From Acidimicrobiales bacterium (GTDB lineage: Bacteria; Actinomycetota; Acidimicrobiia; Acidimicrobiales; JACCXE01): 64,000 bases of DNA. This document shows, in pieces, positions 6,991 to 17,300 of this stretch. Position 1 is the stretch's first letter, and each line of letters begins with the position of its first letter. The stretch spans positions 1 through 64,000 of the forward strand of contig DASZWD010000030.1 of assembly GCA_035546775.1 (NCBI GenBank), in the 5' to 3' direction. The notes beneath the pieces were generated by a model, which saw nothing but the letters and a program-made list of their open reading frames with translations, had not been told where the DNA came from and made no database searches. The position numbers and the translations under genes were made by a program.

Positions 6991-8157
6991 ATGGACTTCG
7001 CTCCGAACGAAACCCATGACGCCATCCGCGAGGGCGTGCGCCGGGTGTGCTCGAAGTTCGACGACGCCTACTGGCGCAAGGCCGACCACGACCACGAGTT
7101 CCCGTGGGCGTTCTACGACGCCATGGCGGCGGGCGGTTGGGTCGGCATCGCCATCCCCGAAGAGTTCGGCGGTGGGGGCCAAGGCATCACCGAGGCGTCG
7201 ATCGTGCTCGAAGAAATTGCGGCGTCGGGTGCGGCGATGAACGGGTGCAGCGCGTTGCACCTGTCGATCTTCGGCATGAACCCGATCGTCAAGCACGGCT
7301 CGCCGGCGATGCAGGCGAAGTACCTGCCGCAGGTGGTGGATGGGTCGCTGCACGTCGCCTTCGGCGTCACCGAACCCGATGCCGGCACCGACACCACGTC
7401 GATCACCACGAGCGCCCGGCGCACCGACGGCGGCTACCTCATCCGCGGCCGCAAGGTGTGGACGACCAAGGCGCTGCTGTGCCAGAAGGTCCTGCTGCTG
7501 GCGCGCACGACGCCGCTCGAGGAATGCCAGAAGCGCACCGACGGCATGACCTTGTTTCTCGCCGACCTGCAGAAGCCCGAAGTCGACATCCGCGCCATCG
7601 ACAAGATCGGGCGCAACGCTGTCGTGTCGTGCGAGGTGCGCTACGACGACCTCTTCGTCAGCGAGGACGATCGGATCGGCGACGAGGGCAGCGGTTTCAA
7701 GTACCTGCTCGACGGCCTCAATCCCGAGCGCATCCTCATCGCGTCCGAGGCGCTCGGCACCGGGCGCGCCGCGATCGCGAAAGCCGTGCAGTACGCCAAC
7801 GAGCGCATCGTCTTCGGCCGTCCCATCGGCCAGAACCAGGGCCTGGCGTTCCCACTCGCCGAGTCGCACGCGCACCTGCGCGCCGCCGAACTCGTCATCC
7901 GCGAGGCGAGCTGGCGCTACGACCACGGGCTGCCGTGCGCCGAGCAGGCCAACAGCGCCAAGTTGCTCGCCGCCCAGGCCGCCTTCGACGCGGCCGACCG
8001 CGCCCTGCAGGTCCACGGCGGGATGGGCTACGCCGAGGAGTACGACGTCGGCCGCTACTGGCGCGAGGCGCGGCTCATGAAGATCGCCCCCATTTCCCAA
8101 GAGATGGTTTTGAACTACCTGGCCGAGCACGTCCTCGGCCTGCCGCGTTCGTACTGA
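6991..8157 (+). CDS. Acyl-CoA dehydrogenase
   Basis: This 388-residue FAD enzyme introduces a trans double bond into acyl-CoA. Visible motifs are IPEEFGGGGQGITEASIVLEE near residue 50, the FAD/substrate segment FGVTEPDAGTDTTSI near 125-139, the dimerisation/FAD region ERIVFGRPIGQNQGLAFPLA near 270, and the C-terminal QVHGGMGYAEEYDVGRYWRE near 340-360. Length and order are standard for a single-domain ACAD. The ATG at 6991 is preceded by TAGGTT at 6980-6985 with only 5 nt between, which suggests a leaderless transcript. It is divergent from the hydrolase/monooxygenase pair. The chain-length preference is not predictable. Confidence 0.93.
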   Translation: MDFAPNETHDAIREGVRRVCSKFDDAYWRKADHDHEFPWAFYDAMAAGGWVGIAIPEEFGGGGQGITEASIVLEEIAASGAAMNGCSALHLSIFGMNPIVKHGSPAMQAKYLPQVVDGSLHVAFGVTEPDAGTDTTSITTSARRTDGGYLIRGRKVWTTKALLCQKVLLLARTTPLEECQKRTDGMTLFLADLQKPEVDIRAIDKIGRNAVVSCEVRYDDLFVSEDDRIGDEGSGFKYLLDGLNPERILIASEALGTGRAAIAKAVQYANERIVFGRPIGQNQGLAFPLAESHAHLRAAELVIREASWRYDHGLPCAEQANSAKLLAAQAAFDAADRALQVHGGMGYAEEYDVGRYWREARLMKIAPISQEMVLNYLAEHVLGLPRSY

Positions 8158-8163
8158 CCGCGC

Positions 8164-8196
8164 GGCAAGGTTGCGGCAAGGTCCGCTTGCGACGAT
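8164..8196 (+). promoter_or_regulatory. SARP-type direct repeat and -10 of the secreted dehydrogenase gene
   Basis: GGCAAGGTTGCGGCAAGG at 8164-8181 consists of two GGCAAGG heptamers separated by 4 bases, giving an 11-bp period. This is the arrangement used by SARP/OmpR-like activators binding one helix turn apart. Nine bases later GACGAT (8191-8196) fits the local -10 pattern nAnnnT. The identical 18-mer precedes the SARP gene at 22.7 kb with the same 9-nt spacer. A purine-rich AAGGGGA lies 7 nt before the ATG at 8230. Confidence 0.7.
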
Positions 8197-8229
8197 GCCC
8201 CCGTTATCGGATCGATCAAGGGGACGGGC

Positions 8230-11200
8230 ATGCGGCGGTACTGGTGGACGGGTCTGCTCATCGCGCTGTTGACGGCTGGCTTGGTGCCTGTGGTCGCGGC
8301 CCGGGCCGACGATCCGCAACCTCCGGGGACGGACACTGGCGGCGGGGTCGTGCTGCCGCCCACCGGGCCTTTGCCCGTCGGTGAACTGCATCTGTCCACG
8401 GTGAAGACGGGCTTCACGCATCCGACGGCCGTGCGCGTCGCCGCCGACGGCACCGTGTTCGTGGCCGAGCAGCGCGGCGTACTGAAGTGGTTCGACGATG
8501 CGCATGAGCCGCAGACGGTGCTCGACATCGAGAACGAGGTGCACTACTCCGCCGACCGCGGCCTGCTCGGACTCGAAGTCGACCCGAACTGGCCCGCCGA
8601 GCCGTGGGTGTGGATTTACTTCGCCAAGGACGCGGCGCCCGGCGGGCAGGCGCCCCACTGGGGTCCCGGCGGGATCCACGACGGCGAAGACAATTGCCCC
8701 GGCAAGGACCCAGACGGGGGTGGCTGCGTCAGCACCGCGTCGTTGTGGCGGCTCGTGCTCGACCCCGTGACCAAGGAGGTGAAGGAGACCGTCCCGCTGA
8801 TCGACGGTATGTGGTGCCAGCAGTTCGTGAGCCACACCGGCGGCGGCTTGCTCTACGGCAACGACGGCGCGCTCTACGTCGGGGGCGGTGACGGCGGCAG
8901 CTGGCAGAGCAGCGCGATCGACGTCGGTCAGCACGGCGGTGACGATCCCGACGGCCCCCAACCGAAGAACGTGTGTGGCGATCCGCCGGGGGCCGTCGGC
9001 GAAACGCCCGACCCGGTGACCTCCGAGGGAGGCTCACTGCGCGCCCAGGATCTGCTGACACCGAACGATCCGGTCGACTACGACGGCACGATCCTGCGCG
9101 TCGACCCCGCGACCGGCGAGGCTTTGCCCGACAACCCGCGCGCCGCTGACCCCGTCGTCGGCAATCGACGCGTCGATGCGATGGGCCTGCGCAACCCTTT
9201 CCGCCTCGCGCAGCTGCCGGGCACCAGCGAGGTGTGGAGCGCTGACGTCGGCTGGGACGACTGGGAAGAGATCAACGCCATCGCGCAACCCACGGCGTCG
9301 CTCAGCAACTTCGGTTGGCCGTGCTACGAGGGCGCCGCTCCGCAGCCCAAGTGGCAGGCCGCGAACAACGCCTTGTGCAACCAGCTGTACGCGAGCGGCG
9401 CCGCCGTCGCGCCGGCGTATCAATACGCGCACGACGTCCCGCCGGTGCCCGGCTGCGGCGACGGCAGCGTGATTTCGGGGATCGCCTTTCCGCCGCTCGG
9501 CCTCGGGCCCGAGTTTCGCAACTCCGTGTTCGTGAGCGACGCCTATGCCGGATGTATCTGGGCAATGCGCTTGTCACCCGCGGGCCCGGGCAACCGGCTC
9601 GTGCCCGATCCGTCGACGATCCAGCTCATCGCCGGCAATATCGGGGCGACGGACTTTTCCGCTGGGCCCGGCAACGGCAGCCTCTACACGGTGGATTTCA
9701 CCGGCTCCGTCGAGCGTTTCGATCGGGTGCAGACGTGTCCGCCCGACGACGTCTACGAGCCCAACGACACATTCCAGTTCGCGGTTCCGATGCACGACGC
9801 GGTGCGCGCCATCGCCTGTCCGAACGATGCCGACTGGTTCATCTTCGACGTGCGCGCCGGGCAGATCGTGAGTGCCCAGGCGACGTCGCTGCGCGGCGGC
9901 AGCGCGCCAAGTGTGCAGCTCTACGACCCGGCGGGGAACCAGATACCAGCCAACGCCGGCCGCAAGGCCACGGCCGACGGCGAGTACGCGGCGCGGGTCA
10001 CCAACCCGTCTTCCGCTCCGATCGAGTACACGCTGACGGCCGGTGGCTGCAGTGACGACGCGTTGACCAACACCGGATCGAAGCGCGCGCCGCTGGCGCC
10101 GCACGTCGACGCCGTGCACTGCCCGGGCGAGACGGAGTACTACGACGGCGAGTTCGTCGGAGGCTCGCTGGTGCAGGTCGACGTCAAGGAGGCGATCAAC
10201 GCCCCGAAGGTTTCGCTCACCGACTACGACGGGAAGCTGCGGTTGTTGCAGCACCTCGAGAGCGACGGCGAGTCCCACTTCGTGTATGCCGTGCCCAAGA
10301 CCGGTACCTACGACATGCGCGCCTTCGGCTCGTTGCCCGACAGTCGTCGTCCTTACACCGTCGACGTGTCGGCCATCCTGACGCCGTGCGGCGAACCCTT
10401 TGGCGGCGATGCCTTCGAACCCGACGAAGACATCGGCACGGGTGCGGCTTTACCCAAGACGTGGCCGATTCAGGGCACGCTGTGCGGTGCCGGCGATACC
10501 GACGTGTACGCCGTCGACGCGCCCGCCTCTCCGCTCACGGCGTTCCTCGCGCCGAACACGTTCAACACGAACCTCGAGCTCCTCGACGGCGACGGCAACG
10601 TCGTCGCGGAGGCGGCGCGTAAGAAGGTGGCGGCGGGCCCCTACGACGAGCTGCACTACACGCCCGCGGTGGCGGGCACCTATTACCTGCGCGTGTCCCA
10701 GCCGGAGGACCACGACCTCGACTACATCCTCAACGTGTTACCCAACGACTTCCGGGAAGCGGCGTTCAACACCAAGGTCGTGAGCGCTCCCGGCACGGTT
10801 CCGCTCCGACCGTGGTTCCCCATCACCGCGTCGATTACGAGTCACGACGACTCCATCATCGGCGTCGCCCTTGACGAACCGGGGTCGCTCGGCGGCGGCT
10901 ATCTGCCGGTGACGGCTACACCGACGGTGGGGCCCGCGGGCAACAACGTCACTGTCCAGATCGCCAGTTCCGTCGTGCCCCCGGGCCAGACGGCGCGCAC
11001 CGTCCACCCCGTCGTCGACGGCTCGCCGGTCCACGCGTGCCCGTGGAGCGATCAATGCCTCGACTCGGTCTCCACGAGCGCGTCCGGTCTGACCTTCCGC
11101 CTGGTGGCGCGGACGTCGCGGACGTACCGGTTCTTCGCGGACGGCGCCGGCCCGACGTTGACCAGCACGACCCCCGCCGACGGGGCGACGTACACGGTGG

Positions 11201-11724
11201 GCGACATCATCAGCACGGCCGCGGCGTGCACCGACGCGTCGGTGCCGTATTTCGCCGCCGGTTCGTGCCGCACTGACGTGCGCAGCGTCCAGGTGGTGCC
11301 CGGCTTGAACTCGCTGCGATTCCAGGCGGTGGATGCCTTCGGCAACACGACGGTCAAGACCATCCACTACCGGGGCGTGTACGACTTCGAGGGCTTCCTC
11401 GATCCGCTGCACGCCGCGCACAACGGCGCCGATGCCGGTCGGATTGTTCCCCTGCGCTGGCGGCTCCACAAGTCGACCGGCGGTAGCTTCGAGGCGGCGC
11501 CCTCCCACCTGCTGTCGTGGACGCGGACGCCCGTCGATTGCCCGCTGACCAAGACCCGCTACATCACCGAGTACGGCATCCGGGAGGGCTTGCACACCGC
11601 TGGCGACACCACCACTTACGAACTCGGGTGGAACGCGCCGGTGAGCTACGCCGGGCACTGCTACCGCGCCACGATCAACCTTGACGACAACACCCGCCAC
11701 TCCGTTGTCATCCGGTTCCGCTAG
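8230..11724 (+). CDS. Secreted PQQ-type sugar dehydrogenase-like protein with pre-peptidase-like repeats
   Basis: 1164 residues. A signal peptide (RRYWW, a hydrophobic stretch, AARA before DDPQ, about 1-27) is followed by a six-bladed soluble glucose/sorbosone dehydrogenase-type propeller (about 45-500). Signs of the propeller are FVAEQRGVLKWF, DRGLLGLEVDPNW, GMWCQQFVSHTGGGLLYG, MGLRNPFRLAQLPG and WEEINAI. From about 500 come three beta domains that each begin with an acidic EPNDTF/EPDEDIG motif, like bacterial pre-peptidase C-terminal domains. The last 300 residues look Ig-like and cysteine-containing. It presumably acts outside the cell on sugars or polymers with PQQ and calcium; the catalytic assignment is by fold only. 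The next gene overlaps its 3' end, so it forms an operon with the SARP/NB-ARC regulator. Confidence 0.75.
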   Translation: MRRYWWTGLLIALLTAGLVPVVAARADDPQPPGTDTGGGVVLPPTGPLPVGELHLSTVKTGFTHPTAVRVAADGTVFVAEQRGVLKWFDDAHEPQTVLDIENEVHYSADRGLLGLEVDPNWPAEPWVWIYFAKDAAPGGQAPHWGPGGIHDGEDNCPGKDPDGGGCVSTASLWRLVLDPVTKEVKETVPLIDGMWCQQFVSHTGGGLLYGNDGALYVGGGDGGSWQSSAIDVGQHGGDDPDGPQPKNVCGDPPGAVGETPDPVTSEGGSLRAQDLLTPNDPVDYDGTILRVDPATGEALPDNPRAADPVVGNRRVDAMGLRNPFRLAQLPGTSEVWSADVGWDDWEEINAIAQPTASLSNFGWPCYEGAAPQPKWQAANNALCNQLYASGAAVAPAYQYAHDVPPVPGCGDGSVISGIAFPPLGLGPEFRNSVFVSDAYAGCIWAMRLSPAGPGNRLVPDPSTIQLIAGNIGATDFSAGPGNGSLYTVDFTGSVERFDRVQTCPPDDVYEPNDTFQFAVPMHDAVRAIACPNDADWFIFDVRAGQIVSAQATSLRGGSAPSVQLYDPAGNQIPANAGRKATADGEYAARVTNPSSAPIEYTLTAGGCSDDALTNTGSKRAPLAPHVDAVHCPGETEYYDGEFVGGSLVQVDVKEAINAPKVSLTDYDGKLRLLQHLESDGESHFVYAVPKTGTYDMRAFGSLPDSRRPYTVDVSAILTPCGEPFGGDAFEPDEDIGTGAALPKTWPIQGTLCGAGDTDVYAVDAPASPLTAFLAPNTFNTNLELLDGDGNVVAEAARKKVAAGPYDELHYTPAVAGTYYLRVSQPEDHDLDYILNVLPNDFREAAFNTKVVSAPGTVPLRPWFPITASITSHDDSIIGVALDEPGSLGGGYLPVTATPTVGPAGNNVTVQIASSVVPPGQTARTVHPVVDGSPVHACPWSDQCLDSVSTSASGLTFRLVARTSRTYRFFADGAGPTLTSTTPADGATYTVGDIISTAAACTDASVPYFAAGSCRTDVRSVQVVPGLNSLRFQAVDAFGNTTVKTIHYRGVYDFEGFLDPLHAAHNGADAGRIVPLRWRLHKSTGGSFEAAPSHLLSWTRTPVDCPLTKTRYITEYGIREGLHTAGDTTTYELGWNAPVSYAGHCYRATINLDDNTRHSVVIRFR

Positions 11725-14395
11725 GTACGCTGCGGCCGTTCGTACGAGCAACCGATCCGGGGGCGTCGAGATCGGCCTCTTGGGGCCGTTGGAGGTGCGC
11801 GTGGCGGGCGCCGAGGTGGAGGTCAGCCGCCCGCAACACCGTCGCATCCTGACGCTGCTGGCGCTGACGCCGGGTGCGGTGGTGCCGCTCGACCGCCTCG
11901 TCGACGTGGTGTGGGACGGCGCGCCACCGGAGAACGCGCCGTCTCTCGTGCACGCGCAGATCTCGCGGCTGCGCGCCCTCGTCGGCAAGGACACGATCGT
12001 GCAGCGGCGCGACGGCTACGCGCTCGACGTTGCCCCCGAGGCCGTCGACGTGGCGCGCTTCGAAGCCGCGGCGGCGAGCGCCGACTACGTGCGCGCGCTC
12101 GCCGAGTGGCGCGGCCCGGCGTTGGGTGACGAAGCGGCGGCGCCGTGGGCGCAACCGACGGCGACGCGCCTCGAGCAACTTCGGCTCACCGTGCTCGAGG
12201 ACCACGCCGACGCGCGGCTCGCTCGGGGCGAGCACGCCGAGTTGATCGGCGAGCTACAGGCGCGGGTCGACGCCGAACCGCTGCGCGAGCGCGGCTGGGC
12301 CCAGCTGATGCTGGCGCTCTACCGCGCCGGCCGGCAGGCGGACGCGCTGCGGGCCTTCCAAACCGCCCGCGCCGTGCTGGCGGAGGAGGTGGGCATCGAC
12401 CCGTCTCCCGACTTGGTCGAACTCGAGGCGCGCATCTTGCAGCAGGATCCGTCGCTGCGCGCGGCCCGCGCCACGCGGTCGAACCTGCCGGCGCCGATCG
12501 CCCGGTTCTTCGGGCGCGACGACGACATCGCGGCGCTGCACGGCTGGATCGCCGAAGGCCGGCGACTGGTGACGCTGGTCGGATCGGGCGGGATCGGCAA
12601 GACCGCGCTCGCCCTGGAGGCGGCGCGTCGCCTCGACGATTTCGACGGCGACGTCTGTCTCGTCGAGCTGGCGCCGACGGCGTCGCCCGACGGCGTCACC
12701 GCCGCCGTCGCAGCGGCGCTGCGCGACGACGCGAGCGCGGGCGACGGCGACCTCGACGACCTCGTGGAGATGGTGGCGGACCGGTCGGTGCTGGCGATCG
12801 TGGACAACTGCGAGCACGTCGTCGACGTGGTGGCGAAGCTCGTCGAGGATCTGCTCGGACGCTGTCCGGGATTGCGCGTGCTGGCAACGTCGCGCGAACC
12901 GCTGCGGGTGAGCGGTGAAGTGGTGATGCCGGTCGAGCCGCTCGGGGTGTCGGCCGCCGCCGAGTTGTTCGTCGATCGAGCCACCGGCCGCGACGCCGGC
13001 GCGGCGGCGCGCTCGCCCCAGCAGGTGCACGACATCTGCGCTCGCCTCGACGGCATCCCACTGGCCATCGAGTTGGCCGCCGGCCAGCTGCTCGACAACA
13101 CACTCGACCAAGTGGTGGCCAAGCTCGACGACCGTTTCGCCCTGCTCACCGGTGGTCGCCGCACCCTGGCGCGGCACGAGACGATGCACGCCGCGTTGGA
13201 GTGGAGTGTCGAGCTGCTCGACGCCGACGAGCGGCGGCTCTACGCCGCGCTGTCGAGCTTTGCGGGCGGATTCTCGAGCGCCGCCGCCGCGTTTGTTGCG
13301 CCGGATGAGGCGGGGCGCCTGCCGGCGCTCGTCGCCAAATCGCTGGTGGTACCCCGCGCCGACGACCGCTTCGGCATGCTCGACACGATTCGGGTGCGCG
13401 GCGGGCAACTACTCGACGAGCAACCCGATGCCGCCGCGTTGCGCCAGCGCTTCCGGGCGTGGGTGCAGGAGGTGGTGGGTCAGCGTCGCGACGGGCGGGG
13501 GGCCTCGTTCAGCGTGCTCGACGCCGAGGCCGACAACGTCCGCTCCGCCGTCAGGGAGGACGACGCGATCTCCGTCGCCATCGCGCCGGCGATGTGGGAG
13601 TGGGCCGACATGCGCGGCGTCGCCCGTGAGTGGCTGGCCATCTACGAGCGTCTGGAACGCGTCGACCCGGACGAGCCCGAACTGCTGCTCGCCCTCGGGC
13701 ACACCTACGAAACGCTCGGACGCCTCGACGACGCCCTGGCCATGCTCGAGCGCGCCCAGCCGCTCTACGCGGCGCGCGGCAGCACGCGGGGCGTCGCCGG
13801 CTGCGTGAACGGCATCGCCATCCTGCTGGCGCAGCAGGGGAGGTACGACGAGGCGCGCCCGTACTTCGAGACCGCGGCCGAACTCGCCGACGACCCGAAC
13901 GCGCAAGCGGCGGTGTACGGCAACCTGGCGTCGCTGCTGCACCTGGTGGGCGACTTCGCCGCCGCCCGCGTGGCTGCGCAGCGCGCGGTGGCCGCTGCCG
14001 AACACGCCGACGACGCCAACGCCCGCGCCTACGCCATCGGCACGCTCGGGCTCGCGGAGCTGTCGGCGGGTGATCACGTGGCGGCGCGGGCCGCGCTCGG
14101 CGACGCACTGCGAGGCAGTGTCACCAACGCCGACGACTACTTGCTGGTGTCGGTGCTGCGCTCGTGGTGCGCCCTCGACGGTGTGTCGCCGGAAGACGTC
14201 GCGTTCACCGTCGGCGCGATCGAGGCATTGTCGGACGCCGCCGGGTTCGTGTTGCCGCCCAACGAGGAGGAGGCGTGGCGCGGCATCGTCGCCGGCGCGC
14301 AGGCGGCCCTGTCGGCAACGGCGTACGCCGTCGAGGTTGCTGCGGGCACGGCCCGGGCGACCGAGCCCGCAGCAATTCTCGAGCGCCTGCTCTAA
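11705..14395 (+). CDS. SARP/AfsR-type regulator: BTAD, NB-ARC ATPase and TPR domains
   Basis: About 896 residues. An OmpR-like DNA-binding domain (IGLLGPLEVRVAG, RILTLLALTPGAVV) leads into a bacterial transcriptional activation domain (ARGEHAELIGELQAR, GRQADALRAFQTAR, EEVGIDPSPDLVELE). An NB-ARC ATPase follows (Walker A GSGGIGKTALAL near residue 295; LAIVDNCEHV as Walker B; VLATSREPLRVSGE), then C-terminal TPR helices (GHTYETLGRLDDALAMLERA). AfsR-like proteins switch on target operons through direct-repeat sites. The start is uncertain: family homology begins at a GTC codon, so TTG 11705 or TTG 11681 must serve, both overlapping the preceding gene. Its stop overlaps that of the RTX gene (shared CTAA). 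It probably controls, or is controlled with, the secreted-protein units. Confidence 0.85.
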   Translation: MSSGSARYAAAVRTSNRSGGVEIGLLGPLEVRVAGAEVEVSRPQHRRILTLLALTPGAVVPLDRLVDVVWDGAPPENAPSLVHAQISRLRALVGKDTIVQRRDGYALDVAPEAVDVARFEAAAASADYVRALAEWRGPALGDEAAAPWAQPTATRLEQLRLTVLEDHADARLARGEHAELIGELQARVDAEPLRERGWAQLMLALYRAGRQADALRAFQTARAVLAEEVGIDPSPDLVELEARILQQDPSLRAARATRSNLPAPIARFFGRDDDIAALHGWIAEGRRLVTLVGSGGIGKTALALEAARRLDDFDGDVCLVELAPTASPDGVTAAVAAALRDDASAGDGDLDDLVEMVADRSVLAIVDNCEHVVDVVAKLVEDLLGRCPGLRVLATSREPLRVSGEVVMPVEPLGVSAAAELFVDRATGRDAGAAARSPQQVHDICARLDGIPLAIELAAGQLLDNTLDQVVAKLDDRFALLTGGRRTLARHETMHAALEWSVELLDADERRLYAALSSFAGGFSSAAAAFVAPDEAGRLPALVAKSLVVPRADDRFGMLDTIRVRGGQLLDEQPDAAALRQRFRAWVQEVVGQRRDGRGASFSVLDAEADNVRSAVREDDAISVAIAPAMWEWADMRGVAREWLAIYERLERVDPDEPELLLALGHTYETLGRLDDALAMLERAQPLYAARGSTRGVAGCVNGIAILLAQQGRYDEARPYFETAAELADDPNAQAAVYGNLASLLHLVGDFAAARVAAQRAVAAAEHADDANARAYAIGTLGLAELSAGDHVAARAALGDALRGSVTNADDYLLVSVLRSWCALDGVSPEDVAFTVGAIEALSDAAGFVLPPNEEEAWRGIVAGAQAALSATAYAVEVAAGTARATEPAAILERLL

Positions 14396-17300
14396 GTCCG
14401 CACCACGCGCTCGCACCTGACCACGCTGCGATCGGCGGTGTCGCGCCGGCACGTGTCTGTTCCGGAGCCGCCGTCGAGCGTGTCGGGTCCGGCGCGGCCG
14501 TCGAGCTTGTCGTTGCCGCCGTTGCCCTTCAACGTATTGGCCGACGGGTTGCCCGTGAGCGTGTCGTTGCCGCTCCCGCCGAGAACGATCTCCACGTCGC
14601 CCGCGACGTTGTCGCCTTCGGGGGCCACGTACACCGCTCGCGGCACGCACACCCTCACGCCGAAGCGGTTGATGTGACATACCTGCGTGAGCTCGGTGTA
14701 GCCGAGTTGACCGTCGTTGGGGCTGCCGTCGAGGGTGACGTCGATGGCGCGCCAGCGCGCCGAGTAGTCGACGGTGTCGGTGCCGGCACCGCCGGAGATG
14801 ACGTCGCCCTGGTTGATCGGCGCGAGGTCGGGCGCGGGGCCGGCGAGGATCGTGTCGTCGCCGTCCTCACCCAGCAGCGTGTCGGCGCCGGCGCCGCCGT
14901 CGAGCGTGTCCTTGCCTGCACCACCGTGAAGCGTGTCGCGGTTGTCGCGGCCGGTCAGCGTGTCGTCGCCGTCGTCGCCGAAGAGCACCGAGCCGACGGT
15001 CGACGCCGTGAGCGTGTCGTTGCCCGCGCCGCCAGACAATGTCGTGGTCGACGACGCCGCGTCCATATGGTCGGCGAAGGGAGAGCCCACGACCTGTTCG
15101 ACGTCGGAGCGGACGTTGTCGTGCTCGCCGCTGACGCCGTCGTTGCCGGTGGCGCCGTCGGGTTGGTCGTCGGCGGTCACCGACACCGCCGCGCGAGCGG
15201 CGGCGTAGGTCACGACGTCGCTTCCGGCGTCGCCGTGGAACAGGTCGGCGCCGGGGCTGGTGAGGAGCACGTCCTCGTCGCCGCCGCCGTGGTACTCGTC
15301 GTTGCCGCCGCCGCCGTCGAGGGTGTCGAGGCCGCCCTGGCCGAGGAGGGTGTCGTTGCCGCCCTCGCCGAACAACGAGTCGGCGCTCGGGCCGCCGTCG
15401 AGGGTGTCCTTGCCCTCGCCGCCGCGCAGGGTGTCGTTGCCCTCGTCGCCGTTGAGCGTGTCTTCGCCCTTGCCGCCCCGCACGACGTCGTCGTCGTACA
15501 TGCCGGCGATCACGTCGCCGCCGTCGCCGCCGTCGAGATCGTCGTCGCCGACGCCGCCGAAGAGGTAGTCCTTGCCGTCGCCACCGTCGATGCAATCGGC
15601 GAAGGGGTCGTCGTGGAACGGTGAGCACGGCCCACCCGGTTGGGCGAAGCCCGGCCCGCCGTCGCCGCCGCCGACGCAGCGTGCCCCGCCCGCTTCGGTT
15701 TTGGCGTCGGGGTCGACGCGGCCGGCGCACTGCGACATCGGCAGGCTCGGCGACGGGTTGCCGGGCACGACGCCGTGGGGCGCGTCGTCGTTGTGGCCGG
15801 GGAGACCGACCGAACGCATGCGGCCGTACACGTCGTTGACCGATGCCTGCCCGGCGGCCAGCACCGCCGCCAGCGTGTTGCCGGCGTCGTCGCGGTGCAC
15901 GTCGCCGCCGTCGCCGAAGACGACGTCGCCGCCGTCACCGCCGATGATCCGGTCGCGCCCTTCGCCGCCGGCCACGTCGTCGAAGCCGGGGCCGGCGTCG
16001 ACGGTGTCGTCGCCCGGGCCGGCCTCGACGATGTCGTCGCCGACAAGGGTCAGGTCATCGGGGTCGTCACCGGCGAGGTGGTCGACGCCGCCGTCGCCGC
16101 ACACGTTGTCGTTGCCGGCGCCGCCGACGAGGTTGTCGTCGCCCGGCCCGCCCGCCAGCAGGTCGTCGCCGGCGCCGCCCCGCACCGAATCGTTGCCGAA
16201 CTGGTCGGAGGGATCGAGCAGCGGAGGTTGTGCCGCCGGCTGGTCGGCGTCGTTGGGCGGCCCGCTGAGTTCGAAGCCGGTGTCGCCCCGCGGCGGCGTC
16301 TTGCCGTCGGGCGTCTGGATGCCCTCGAGGTCGCCGTCGCGATCGGGCACGGTCGCGGAGGGATCGGGACTGAGCGCCGGGTCGATCGTGCCGCACACCA
16401 CCGACGTGCCGGTGGCACCGATGCTGGCCCCGGTCATGTGGTCGTCGCCGGGCCCGCCGTCGAGCACGTCGTTGCCCTGCCCACCCACGAGCGTGTCGGT
16501 GTCGACCTCGGTGGAGGTCGGCGTCGAATCGGCGGCGCCGAGCAGGGTGTCGTCGCCCTCGTTGCCGAGCAGGAGGTCGGCCCCGGGTCCGCCTTGCACG
16601 GTGTCGTCGCCGGGGCCGGCGATGACGGTGTCGCCTCCGTCACCGGCGTCGACGACGTCGTTGCCCGAATCGCCCGTGGTGCCGGAGTCGGCGGTGATGC
16701 TGTCGTCGCCGGCGCCGCCGACGATGTGGTCGTCACCCTTGTTGCCGGTGAGCGTGTCGGCGCCGTCGGTCCCGATCAGCGTGTCGTTGCCGTCGCCGCC
16801 GGTGAACACGACGTGGAAGTCTGTCGCCATGCCTTCTTTGTGACCGTCGGCCGACGGCGCGAACTCGAGGATGTCGTTGCCCTCGCCGCCGTCGCCGGTC
16901 ACGACGTCGAACAGGCCGGGGTGGTCCTCGACGCGCCCGCCGCGGCTGACGCGCAGCCCGCCCTCGATCGGACGGACCGTCATGTGGTCGTCGCCGCTGG
17001 TGGTGTTGAGGCTCAGCGTGTGCGGGTTGGTGTTGTGCTGGTCCGTGGCGAGATCCGGAGCAGGTCCGCACTTCCAGTCGGTGAGCGGGACGTCGGTGCG
17101 CGGCACGATGTCGAGGTTCGAGCGGTGGCTGCCCACGAGGTAGTGCACCTCGAGGAAGGCGCGCAGGAAGTAGAAGGCGGAGAACTGCGTGTCGAACCAG
17201 CACAGCGGCCCGCGCGAGTCGAGCTCGTCGAAGCGGACGTGGCCGTCGTGGTTCGGGTCCTGCAGGTTCAGGTCGAGGCCGAGCCCGACGCCGCCTTCGA

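Noticed and set aside
6979-8961. A 660-codon minus-strand frame opposite the acyl-CoA dehydrogenase and sugar dehydrogenase
   Set aside because: It crosses an intergenic promoter and two good plus-strand genes; no family likeness.
14400-17000. Direct repeats in the RTX region as a CRISPR or satellite array
   Set aside because: The periodicity is the codon-level repeat of the glycine-aspartate nonapeptides; there are no constant repeats with unique spacers.
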